Shown here piece after piece: positions 37,641 through 48,470 of a stretch of DNA of 64,000 nucleotides; position 1 is the stretch's first letter, and each line of letters opens with the position of its first letter. Source of the stretch: Epiperipatus broadwayi (taxonomy: Eukaryota > Onychophora > Udeonychophora > Euonychophora > Peripatidae); assembly GCA_028023455.1 (NCBI GenBank), contig JAQFVV010006246.1, forward strand, positions 5,100,363 to 5,164,362, given 5' to 3'. Made by a program: the position numbers and the translations under genes. Below the pieces are notes generated by a model. The model had not been told where the DNA came from. It worked only from the letters and a program-made list of their open reading frames with translations, and did not search any database.

Positions 37641-38405
37641 TTTATTATATATTCAAATAAGCAAGATGGACTATTACATACATATATTAAACTGGTGCTA
37701 CCGATACAAAACACAATATTAAAAAAAAAAAACACTCTGAGAGTTTGGGATCTTTATATTACAGAATAACAAAATAGTTCAATTTTAGAGCAAACATAAA
37801 TGTTTGCATTACCTACAATTTAGAGAGCATGCAAGATAGAGAGTAGTTGCAGTCTTTACTGTCTATATAAATATAATGGATTATAAATAAAGCTGGGATT
37901 CTATCTTTATTTTTAGAAAAAGGTTGTAAACAGATTGAAATGTCTGGTTGTTATTAAAAATTGCACAGATTACATGATATTATTTGTAAATTTTTTGTAT
38001 ATGGACATAAGGTATGTGCATAAAAATATTTAACAATTCAACTAGATTATAGTTGAATTGTTAAATGCTTTCAGAGAAAATTTAACTTGTCTATGTTCTA
38101 TTACCAGCAGTTAAATATAACTGGAAATATATAAATAATTAACAATTTAATTAGATGATAGAAATAGTCCAAATATAACTACAAATTATTTTACCTTAAT
38201 TATCTTATATTTTATTGTGTGTGCATATAAGAAATGTTTATATTTTTTAGTTAAGAAAAGCAAAAACTTTAAAATTATTTATTTATTAAATTAATAATTA
38301 ATATAAGTAGTCTTTTTTTTTTTTTGTGAATACTCTAGTGTTTTTACTGATTTAATTTTTGTGTATGTAAAAGTGCTTATAATTTTTTTTTTTTTATATT
38401 TTCAG
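37641..38405. other. End of ABAT intron 1 with a perfect 16 bp hairpin
   Basis: A perfect stem (ATTTAACAATTCAACT at 38028-38043 and its complement at 38051-38066) with a 7 nt loop is the only structure seen. GATAGAAATAGTCC at about 38157 resembles the end of the 477-681 MITE. The acceptor region before exon 2 is a strong T-run (38382-38402) ending TTTTCAG. Confidence 0.6.
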
Positions 38406-38521
38406 TTCAAAAATTTACAGGTGCAGCTAGCAGTTTACAAGAACCTAAAGGTCCCATGGTTAGAACAAAAATTCCTGGTCCAAAGTCAAGGGATTTAATA
38501 AATGAACTTGATAAAATTCAG
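38406..38521 (+). CDS. ABAT: 4-aminobutyrate aminotransferase, mitochondrial: exon 2
   Basis: Encodes residues 27 (completed from exon 1) to 65. After a variable stretch it reads PMVRTKIPGPKSRDLINELD then KIQ, which lines up with the family segment PLMKTEVPGPRSQELMKQL ahead of the NAEAVHFF block in vertebrate ABAT. This is the N-terminal arm of the mature enzyme, before the PLP-binding domain. Acceptor TTTTCAG ends at 38405. Donor GTATAC begins at 38522, weaker than consensus but with the G-GT junction intact. The upstream phase is 1 and the downstream phase is 0, and both fit the neighbouring exons. The flanking introns are about 30.3 and 23.1 kb. Confidence 0.93.
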
Positions 38522-38697
38522 GTATACATTTGAAATTATACAATTTGTTTTTTACTGTAATACTTAGAAAATTGTAACTTGTATTATTTTCCATCTGTTA
38601 TAATTATTCATTAAATTTGTCAGAAATCAACTTAGTAATTGTGTAATTGCAAACTTTTCAAGTCATTTTATTAATAATATATACTATTTTATTGTGT

Positions 38698-39440
38698 GAG
38701 TATATACAAAGTTGGATGATAATCACCAACTATTATTGAACTACCCTCTAACTGCATGTTCATTAACTTAATAAACAACTATTTCATTTTTTAAAAATCT
38801 TTTTATATAATTACCTAAAAATAAAATAACCAAAAGAATGATCTCATATCAGTTTTTATATTTTAATATAAGCTGATTCCAAACTGATTGATATTTAAGT
38901 TATAGGATATATTTATTTAAACTCATTTTAAAATTCTATGCTTAAACAGACCAATGTTATTAGTGATATATAGAGGCAAGTGATAATTACCAAATAATGT
39001 TAAATAATAACTGAACTGTTTTCTAGAGCCACATTCACAAACTAATTACAATAAGTTCTAAATAACTTTTTATAAAAAGATTGAAAATACATTAGAAGAT
39101 ATCCATTTTCTTAAAGTAATAATTTATTGAACATGGCAATTAGAGAACATTATAATTAATAATATTTGGCAATTATCACTTGTCCTAATATACATTCAGT
39201 TTTAACAAGAGTTAAATAATTCTACTCTGATAATCAATTTATATTAAAATATGTAGGTTGATTTGAGATTCTCTTCAGATTGTTTTAATTTTTGATAACT
39301 TTATATAAAAAAAAAATGAAAAAGAACAGTAGCAATCAGTCATTTTCCTACTGTATTGTTATTCAATATGGCAGCTAGAGGGGAGTTAATTAATAATTAA
39401 TGCTTGGTAATTAAATCTAATTTTACATATATTTGTCAAT
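38698..39440. mobile_element. Foldback element with a second foldback nested inside
   Basis: Outer arms: about 38700-38790 (GTTGGATGATAATCACCAAC...) faces about 39345-39440. Inner element: 38973-39030 (GGCAAGTGATAATTACCAAA...) faces 39110-39186 and is inserted in the outer one. The two share the GTGATAATTACCAA type of end and a CTAACTGCATGTTCA-like block, so a member of one family appears to have jumped into another member. It starts less than 200 bp after exon 2. Confidence 0.55.
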
Positions 39441-41208
39441 ATATACAGAAGAGATGATAATAGATAGACAGGTGAAATCTTAAATAGTATTCCAAGAAAT
39501 ATGTAAAAGACCTAAAAATAAACTCTAAGTGAGATGAATAGATTAAATAAGACGTTTCTTGGTGTGATAAGAAGAAAGACTATTAATCAGAAAAACTGGA
39601 TTAATTTTTGAACGACCTTTACATTACTGTTGATTAATGAGATTGAAAATGATGATGTATAACAGTTTTCCGTGTTCAATCTGTTTGATATTTTTGACAT
39701 AAATAGCAACTAATGATACTTTACCAGATGATGCCTATCCCATAATTAATACAATGCACAAAAGATATATCATTATGTCAATGCCATGCATTGCAATAAG
39801 GCATCAACATAAATTCAATATCAATAATAAGAAACAAAACAACAAAATTTAAAGTTATTAAATTTAAGTTTAAATGAGTGAAATCAAACCAAAATCGATT
39901 AGATTTCCTGATTTCTCCCTATCCAAAACTCTAATTCCCTCTAATTGGTACCACAAAGTTTTAGGCAATATATCTTTGAAAAGCTTTCGAGAAGAAAAAA
40001 AAACACTTTCATAAAGGAAGTACCACTGCCAACAAAACAACAACAACAACAAAAAAAAAAACAAATCAGCATTTCAATAAATTTTCAATAATCACATACA
40101 GAGATTACAAAAATAATAATAATAATTCCATGCAAAGTAAGTTTCTCTTTTCTCAAATAGACCGGGGTGTTAAAAGCAAATAACAACTAACAAATATATA
40201 TCTATGCCTCGGCGTACACACGAGCATTCCAGAAATTAATTTGGTAAAACTGTTTTAAAATAGGAAAATCAAATAATAATTTATAGAGAAACAAAAAAAA
40301 TACAAATAATAAAAAAATACAATAAAATTTATAGCAACAAGACATAATGATAATAATAATAAAAATTATAGCATCCAGCTTCATTCTGGTTTCTTTCCAT
40401 TAACCATCTCTGGACTTAGTAACTTTTAAGTGCACTATAAACTCTGACAACAAGGCAGTGAGAGCTTTCCTTCTTCACAGCAAAATGTAGGCATTAAGGT
40501 GTTCATCATCATTAGCTAGCATCTGTGGCTACATAACAGCAACGTAGAAGTCTGGCTGTTGCACTAACATTGGGAGTTTACTTCATTAGAATTTTTAATG
40601 ATAAAATTTAGGCATTTTTATATTTCTCAGCTTTCTTTAGAAATCTTTATAATAATGACAGCAGCCAACCAAGAGTCAATCAGCAATTCTGGACAGACTA
40701 TAATTTGAAGCTAGGCTCACCTCTGTCTTCTTTCATAAAGTTCTCCACTACTTTACAACTAGAATATTTCTCTTAGTTCAACAAATCCTTAACTGCCCAG
40801 CAAACAAAAATAGCAAGGAAAACAATAAACTCAGAAGAGACACCCCCAATCACCTGCTGAAAACCTTTTATAGCACACCTATGCTAATACAAATTGAGTA
40901 TCCCTCTTTCACTATTACAGCCGTTACCTCCAATTTCTTAGATAATTGATCATAAAACAATTGATATAGCTTTTTACATTTTTTTATGTTTCACTTCTTT
41001 TATTTTCCACTCAGACTCTTTTTCCATCTTTACAAAAGATTCAAAAAAAAAAAAAAAAACAAATCTGACATATGACAAATTTTAGATTCTCTCAGATGAT
41101 ATTGGCCTTAAATTACTTTTTTTTTTTTTAATAAAAAATATAATCCACAGGATGACCACTTCTATCTATTAGTAAAATTCAAAATTAGCCATACAATAAT
41201 AACCTTCA
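39441..41208. other. Intron 2, no recognised gene
   Basis: About 40400-40900 is less AT-rich than its surroundings and may be a dispersed repeat, but it has no partner in the window. Poly-A/T runs occur near 41040 and 41120. Confidence 0.45.
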
Positions 41209-41308
41209 TTGTCATGCATTGGTGGTCGAGAGGTCAGCGACGGCTGCTTTACAAGCAGTTGTCCCGGGTTAGTGGGTCCGCTTCCTGGCTGATGCTATGA
41301 CACATGAG
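41209..41308 (+). repeat. tRNA-derived SINE-like repeat, copy 1
   Basis: The first of two copies about 92% identical over 100 bp. The part 41216-41296 folds as a class II tRNA. The acceptor stem GCATTGG/CTGATGC has all seven pairs (two wobbles). The D stem is GTC/GAC, the anticodon stem GCTGC/GCAGT has loop TTTACAA (anticodon TAC), there is a 12-nt-class variable loop, and the T arm is partly mispaired (GTGGG/CCTGG). A-box-like GGTCGAGAGG and B-box-like GGTCCGCTTCC are in place. A tail ATGACACATGAG is shared by both copies, beyond what a tRNA would have. The long-variable-arm shape with a valine-type anticodon argues against a working tRNA. Confidence 0.65.
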
Positions 41309-41514
41309 AAATGAATAATATCCTGCATTACTTTTAAATTGTTAATAGAGAAAAAAAAACATCAAAAATATGCAAAACATTTACAATTACTCTGACTATC
41401 CCCCTTTTTTATATATTCTTGCACATAAACAATTTATAAAATAACCATAAAATTGGAAAAATAACATACAAATTAGCTGTTTTAGAGCAAGTTAAAGCCA
41501 ATGATTGGTGTGTC

Positions 41515-41645
41515 TGGAGAAAAGACTAGACCACCTGAATGCCCCCCAAATGCTTCTGAACCCACTATCACCCCTCCCCCCTAGAAGTCTTCATTGCCCA
41601 CTGGGGGGAGATGGTACTGCCCACCTTGGCAAACACTGATTTAAA
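41515..41645 (-). mobile_element. Possible hAT terminal remnant
   Basis: A GC-rich island. Read on the minus strand it begins CAGTGTTTGCCAAGGTGGGC and has C- and G-rich runs. CAGTG plus this context resembles the terminal inverted repeats of hAT elements. There is no opposite end and no transposase nearby. Confidence 0.35.
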
Positions 41646-42006
41646 GCTACAGATATTATCAATGAGAAGAATAATGACACTTCTGAAATCCAATCTATGT
41701 GCATGATAGTTAGAAGTAAAGCATATCTTAGAGTTTGATTTTTTATTTTTCAGCTTTCAATAGATTATACATATAAGTAGTAATAAAATTTAATTAAGAT
41801 ATACACAAATACACTTGAGATCTACATTTATATTATCTATAAAAATATTCATAATATAGGTTAACGATTTTGGATTTTTAATGTACTGACTGCTTTCTAT
41901 TATAATAGCAACTTTGTAGCATCATTTTAGTATTATCATGTAAGTAATGTGTTTCCATAGCTGCTTTCTACTAAATATTCTAGTAATCTCTAGATAACAG
42001 TTCAGG

Positions 42007-43934
42007 TGTAACAGATAGTTGGTGTGTCATTGTATCTGTCATACAGTGCACCACCAGGCTATTTGAACCTAAAAAATTTATATAGTAGGCAGATACGTAA
42101 GTTAAGATTCAAATTTTACATGTATATTTTATTCCGACCGTCAGCCCATGCCACTAGCTCATAGAGATGTAGAGATTTAATATAACTTCTTAAAATATAT
42201 TTTAAGGAAACAGATTTCAATAAATATAAATAAATAAGCTACTGCCAGACAAAAAGATTTATTGACACATGTATAAATATTTAAAAATTGAGGAATAAAA
42301 TTTATCTTGTTTATATTTAAATATTAATTTTTAAATTTCAATTATTATTTTAAACAATCAGTATGGATGGATTTTAATAAGAGTTTGTTTTATGTTGTTG
42401 AGTATAGATACACTATACAGATTTGTTTGAAAAAGAAAATATCCTATAGCTCTTATTTAATCCTAGGCCAAAAGTTTGCAGTCAAACCAACACCAATGTA
42501 TCTGATGTATTGATGTATTCAATGCAGCATAAATATGACAGCACAATACCATACTGTCAGGAATGCACATTTGAACAGCATGGTTATAGAGAAGAAATTG
42601 TCTCTCGTCCAGTACAGGAATGTTACATCTGTCTGGCAAGAAGAACAATAAAAAAAGTAAACTCCAAAGGAAGGGATTGTGGTTCTTTTTGCTATCTTAC
42701 TATCCCATTCCATAGGCTATAGGGGTGATCCATGGAGCAGGGAATATGTCTGCTTCTGATGAATCATTAAGAAATGGGACTTATTTTGCCCAAGTGCGGC
42801 ATATACGTGATCCTGCATGTAGCGGATCTTCATACTACATTTACTAATTACACCAATATATCCAATACATTAACCCAATTTAACTGCAAAACAACTAGCT
42901 CAAGATTAACCCTCCCTTAAACTAACAAACTTAACGAATCTATATAGCCGTCCACACCCAACTTAAATTTAAATACAGTCAAATAATTTAATTAACACAT
43001 AACAAAAACAAAAAAAAAGAAATGGAAATGATTAATTAAACATATGCAGAAAAAAATATTAATAACTGATTTTGAATTTTTTTTTAGGTCAGATGAGAGT
43101 TCTTATTTCCAATTACTCATTGCAAATTTAGAAAAGTTCCTATTAGATAAGCAAAAAAAAAGTTTATACTTAATAAACATCAAAATAAAAAAAGTTTATA
43201 CTTTCCGAATTCTGCAGATTTAGAGGTCCATCTTCATGATCACTTAGTAGATTGTTTGTCCTTTTTTTTTTTAAAAAACGAAGTCACTGCTTCCCATTCC
43301 TTTTAGTCCATAACTGTCATAGGCAGGCCTCAGCTGGTTGTCAAGAAATTAAATCTATTGCAGATTCCTACATCGTGAAATCTGCAATACAGCTACAGTT
43401 CATATAGCTTAATAGTCAGCATCTCAGAGAACAATTACTTTGCCTTTTATATTTTTATTAGCCTCTTATCAGCAAATTTTTGGATTCAATGAGCAAGACA
43501 TCACTAATCCTAGAGTCTCTTTTTTGGTCCATGCTGTGGCTTGTTGCTTCCATTGGTCAATCTAATTCTTTTTATTCTCTTAGCTGACCTTTTAAATTAT
43601 TTTAAGTGCCCAAGGGCTAATTTGCTTTAAAACAATCATTTAATTAAAAAATAATAATCATTTCCATTTTCTAAGATTAAACGTGATAGAAATCATTTAC
43701 TTCTATTTTAAAAAAATATCAATCTTTACTTTTTTTACAAAAAAATATTTTCAAATACTTTTATTTTTAAAATAGTTTTTAAAATTGTCCATCTGTGCAA
43801 TCTATATATACGTTAAACAACTTTTAATTTTCAGTTTTTAAGTTAAGTTTTTTCTTTTTAATAAATCAATTTTTATTTACGATCTTTTTATTTTAATTTT
43901 AAAATAATGTAACGGCATATTATATACTGTTACA
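42007..43934. mobile_element. Solo-LTR-like repeat, copy 2 (1928 bp)
   Basis: Homologous to 29479-31355 at both ends and in blocks throughout, for example ATATAGTAGGCAGATACGTA at about 42083 and GACCGTCAGCCCATGCCACTA at about 42138. Others are the CCATACTGTCAG block at about 42550 and GCCCAAGGGCTA at about 43608. The termini are TGTAACAG and CTGTTACA. The middle (about 43200-43560) is more diverged. The flanks do not show a clean target duplication, so this is probably the older copy. No retroviral-type gene lies inside. Confidence 0.6.
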
Positions 43935-44972
43935 CTAGCAATACCAGTAGTTAATGATCTACATATATTAGTCATATGATTTTAAACGAAATCCAACCAA
44001 AATATTAATTCTAGAATCATAAATAATAATCAAGGAAACTCATAATCTTCGTTTGCATAAACATACACATATATATATTCACTAACTTTAACACCAACAT
44101 ATAAAAAAAAATTGTATATCTATATGTATGTAAATAATGTGCATGCACTTACATATATATATCTTAAAGTAAAGAATTGATTATTGAAATGAATATTATT
44201 TCTAGACGATTTCTGTGGTGCTCATAAAGAAAAAATAATAATTAAATTGTAAAAAAACACACACATATATAGTATATATGTCTGTAATTAATGTTTTTGT
44301 TTTTTTTTTAATATGGGCCACTTAAAATTTTTTAAATAAATCCAATATTAATAGTGAGATGGATATTAAGACTTTTCAAACAACGAAAGAAACGATGGAA
44401 ACAAATAATTTAAATAATGTCAATAATATTAAATTTATTAATATGAAAAGTTTTAATTAAATGTTCATACAGCTATATCTCTGTTATTTTACAAGCAAAG
44501 CAACTTGGGCCAAAGTTTTAAGCTAAGGATTGTAGCTTTAGTCAGCAATGAAGTTGTATAGGCAATTGTTGATAAATAATAGAATAGAAATAATTTAAAA
44601 TCAGTTGACAAGAATCAATAGTATAATAGTAGGGGGACAAAGATCCACCCATATGAGCTGATTCTACACTAAAATACCAATTTTTATAATAATGAACTAT
44701 AAGCTTTGAGTCACAGTAGAAATTAACTCTTGTTTTTTCAATTATGGTTATATTCAAAAAAGTGTAGTCACAACATTTTAAAGACTTTAATAGACATTTT
44801 TATGGAGATTATTATAGATGTCAAGATTCAGAAATCTATGCTTTATAATATGCAATATTGGGTATTACTAAATCAAAATTCTAGAGATCATTATAAAGAA
44901 CTTCTCTTTGTATGTTTTTGTTGTTGGTTACAATGTTGGGGAGGCAGTTGATTGTAATCGGTGGAGCAATGT
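43935..44972. other. Intron 2, AT-rich, no gene
   Basis: Short open frames around 44542-44951 show no domain. Several ATATATAT tracts lie between 44060 and 44280. Confidence 0.45.
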
Positions 44973-45085
44973 GCAGTATGGTTTGGTGCAATGGTAAAGT
45001 CGCAGACTAGATGTCATTGTCAATGGATCGTGTCCTAGATCTGTCCCTTCATGAGCTCAAACTTCTTATGAACTCATGAAAAATA
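44973..45085 (+). repeat. Possible second tRNA-derived SINE family
   Basis: GGTGCAATGGTAAAGTCGC resembles a tRNA 5' half with an A box. GGATCGTGTCCTAGATC, about 30 bp on, resembles a B box. It ends with ATGAACTCATGAAAAATAAA. There is one copy only, so it is supported by motif order alone. Confidence 0.4.
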
Positions 45086-45154
45086 AATTGTTTGATTTTT
45101 TTTTCTTTTAGTTAGTCAACCATGAAATTATTTTCAAGTCATTCTCAAAACTTT

Positions 45155-45254
45155 TTGTCAAGCATTGGTGGTCGAGAGGTCAGTGACTGCTGCTTTACAA
45201 GCAGTTGTCCCGGTTTATCGGGTTCGCTTCCTGGCGGATGCTATGACACATGAG
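45155..45254 (+). repeat. tRNA-derived SINE-like repeat, copy 2
   Basis: Second copy of the 41209-41308 unit. The tRNA-like part 45162-45242 has the T arm fully paired (TCGGG/CCTGG with wobbles) and a better B box (GGGTTCGCTTCC). One acceptor pair is lost (GCATTGG/CGGATGC). The shared tail ATGACACATGAG is followed by an A-rich run, as in a SINE end. No clear target duplication was found. Confidence 0.65.
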
Positions 45255-46599
45255 GAAAAAAAAAAGACATTCTCAAAGGATTTTGCGAAAAATATTTACA
45301 ATCAAAATAATATGCAAATTAATAAAATAATTTTGTCACTGGATATTTATATAAGCTAGAAATTGTAAAATGATCGAATATTCATCAAATTTCTTTAATA
45401 CTTCCTATAGTCTGTTTTTAGAGTTGTCATATTTTTTGAAAACAACAACATATTTTCTGTTAATAAAATTATACTACGATCAATAGGAGTTTGTGCATAG
45501 AAAATAAGTAATTAATTTAATATCATTTTTACTTTGTTCTTTATTCATAATATATTTCAAAACAAAACAAAAAAATCACGTCTTTTTGCTTATATTTAAC
45601 ATTTGTTTTAACAGCAATAATCATCTATTTTTATAAATCTATTTTTAGATTGAAACTAGTCTGTAAATTTAATTGGCACTATTACTAACAATTTATTGAA
45701 TACTCAAGATTAAAATAAATGACTTTGGAGCTGAATAAAACTGAATGAAGATTTTAAAATCCTATTGGATGAATTATAATAATTTTTTACTGTTATATTC
45801 TGACTAAAAAAATTTTATAGCATTAATGTATAAAAATAGTTTCATGAGTGTGTATGTGTGGGTATAATTAGTCAAGAATAAAAGACATTGAAAGCACTCT
45901 AGAAAAATTAGCTATATATAATAATAAAGATTATGTATATATAAACTTATACAAAGAATGTTAATTTGCAAAGATGAAAATCAATTGTATTAATTAGTAA
46001 AAAGTAAAACAAAACTGCCAAAATCAGATGTTTGTGTATAAGTGCAAAAAGTAAAGTGCAGTTCAAAAATGCTCTAGAGTGCAGAGTTAAAAATGAAGGG
46101 TTAACAGCTTTGAGAATAACCTAATGCAGAGAAATGTACAAGTTAGTACCTTAATAGGAGAATGTGAGAAGATTCCCTATTTGTATCTATTAGTCACCTA
46201 ATGTCTATGTCTAAATAACCAGCAAATCACTGGTTGGTTTTATTAATATTTATTGACCTTATGATCTGAATAAATAAAATCTCTTGTTAAGTTTTAACTT
46301 GATGTATGTATTTTTTTAAAAGATTACTAAGGCAAATATAGCAGGCTCAGGCAATGTGGCATATATATATATATCAGTTGGCATAATCTAGACTTAAAGA
46401 ATCTATGCCAAGAAATAAAGTGAACCAGGATTATAACTGTGAAAGTGTCATAGTAATTAGCAGTCACTTCTATTCATCATTGTAAACTACAAAGGAATAA
46501 CAAAGATAGATAACATGGTAATGCAGAGCAGCACAATGGCAAATATATTTAGCACATGGTGAAAGATATATGATAATAAATAACATTGATATTAAATTG
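45255..46599. other. Intron 2, AT-rich, no gene recognised
   Basis: The right part (from about 46060) may already belong to the gypsy element, but I could not define a terminal repeat or a primer-binding site. Confidence 0.4.
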
Positions 46600-48470
46600 A
46601 AAATGAAACTTTAATGTGGATATCAGGAAATGACATGCTCCAATTAGCAAATCATTATTGTAATCTGAAAGTACTGGAGAATATCTTTTATGAAGAGTTA
46701 CTACAGAAGTTAAATACACACTTCAAAACAATAATTTTGAAACATATAGTCATGCTTCTGAAACAGAATACAATCACCAAGAGAAAACATTCAAGGGTGT
46801 GATATGAGACTACATGAGGTTTCAAAGGAGTCTGCATTCAAAGATGAGCTGGAAGACATGTTATTAAATCAGCTGCTAGAGAGTATGAACAGTGACAAAA
46901 TTAGACAAATATTATTGAGTCTGCACTTACTTACATCATGGCTATAGAAAAAGGAATAAAATATAAGGCCATTCTGGAAAATACATTGGAATTTTAGGAT
47001 GTGTAAATGTTATCAAACCAAATAATATCAGTAAACAAGAATGAAGCACAGAAGGCTAATAGGAAGATTAAAAAGAATATCTGTATTTGTTATTGCTGTG
47101 GCATGAAAGGCCACATAAGAAAAATGTGTAAATTTAGAAATGAAAAGTGTCATAATTGTGGACTGTGTTTGAAAAACAACAGAAAAAGACTAGAGTAGAT
47201 TTATCAGCAAGTAGTAAATTGAAGGAAGGAACTGACAAGAGTTTAGTGAAGATTAACAAAATAATAGAAAGTGATACATATAATTTATTAAATTGAAATT
47301 CTGTGACCAAATTGTTAGGATGGAAATTAATAGTGGTGCAGATATCTCTCTCATTGCTCATAAGGATTGGATAGCCATTAAAAGAAAATGCAAAAATAAT
47401 ATATCAATCAATAAGATGATCTTGATTGCTATGAATCTGAATGGAAATCGCATTGATGTTAAAGAAGTAGTTACAGTACTGGTAAGAATAATCAGATGAA
47501 CAAAAAATTCATCATTTTATAATGCATATAAGGATTTGAGCTCTTTATTAGGCTATAATTGGTTTAAATCTCTGGGAGTAAGGATTAACTAGAAACTGAA
47601 GGATGAAATAAATTATCTCATCTCTTTAACTTCAATGTACAACCAGTTGTTTGCAGATCAAGAAAAGTTCCATTTGTTTTCAAGCCTAATGAAGGCATAA
47701 TTTTACTGATGAAAGAATCTACTTGGACAATAGTCATGGTAATGTATGACTATGCAGTGACTATTGCAGAAAAATAAATAAGAATATAAATATAGGAGTT
47801 ATTCAATAACAAAATTATTTAGAGATGTATTAATAACTCTATAGAAGGCTTCTTATTTTGCTAAAATGGATTTGGAGTATGAATTTCACTAAATTCCAGT
47901 TACTGCTAAACCATGCATATGGGTTTGTTTAAGTCTAATAAGCTGCCTTATGGCATAACCATAGCTCCTAATGTTTTTCATGCTAAAATGGAAAATTTAT
48001 TATGAGGAATTGAAGGAGTTATATCATATTTAGATGATATTTTAATGATCATAGAGACTAAAAATAACCTAAGGAAATGTGTGAACAGCATGTACAAAAA
48101 GTTTGATAAATTTGGAGATAGACTTAACACTATAAAATGCATATAGTCTACCCGAGAAATTAAATTTCTTGGTCATATCATTATGAATAAAAGAAAATAC
48201 TCTAACCCAAAAAGGTTAAAGTCATGAAGAATGCTCTGAAGCCAAGAAATTTCAGAAATTTGTGAGCATTTTGGCCTTATAAACTTTTTTGAAGACTTTC
48301 TAAAAGGCAAATATTATATTGCACCCACTTTATCAATTATTAAAAAAGAATCAAAGATAAAAGTGGAGAGTTCACCAGGAAATGCCATCAAGAAAGTTAA
48401 AGACTTGCTGATGTTTATTCAACTTTTTGTGTATTATAAAGTACATGTTCATTAGCTTGGTTAGGTTGAG
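46600..48470 (+). pseudogene. Decayed Ty3/gypsy LTR retrotransposon gag-pol
   Basis: Gag, protease and RT fragments occur in the right order. A gag-like stretch (FKDELEDMLLNQLL, then MNSDKIRQILL) at about 46830-46920 precedes a zinc knuckle with correct CX2CX4HX4C spacing at 47088-47129 (CYCCGMKGHIRKMC). A second knuckle is broken. The aspartic protease follows at about 47323-47355 (MEINSGADISLI), where the catalytic DTG is replaced by NSG. Then comes the RT: KLPYGITIAPNVF near 47940, the catalytic YLDDIL at 48027-48044 and KFLGHII near 48160-48180. Stops and frame changes separate all parts. No RNase H or integrase was recognised, and no flanking LTR was found. The solo-LTR-like family in this window is not shown to belong to it. 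Confidence 0.83.

Noticed and set aside
41216-41296. Functional tRNA gene (Val, anticodon TAC)
   Set aside because: There is a long variable loop unlike Val tRNA, T-arm mismatches, and a second diverged copy sharing sequence beyond the tRNA. A SINE-type repeat fits better.
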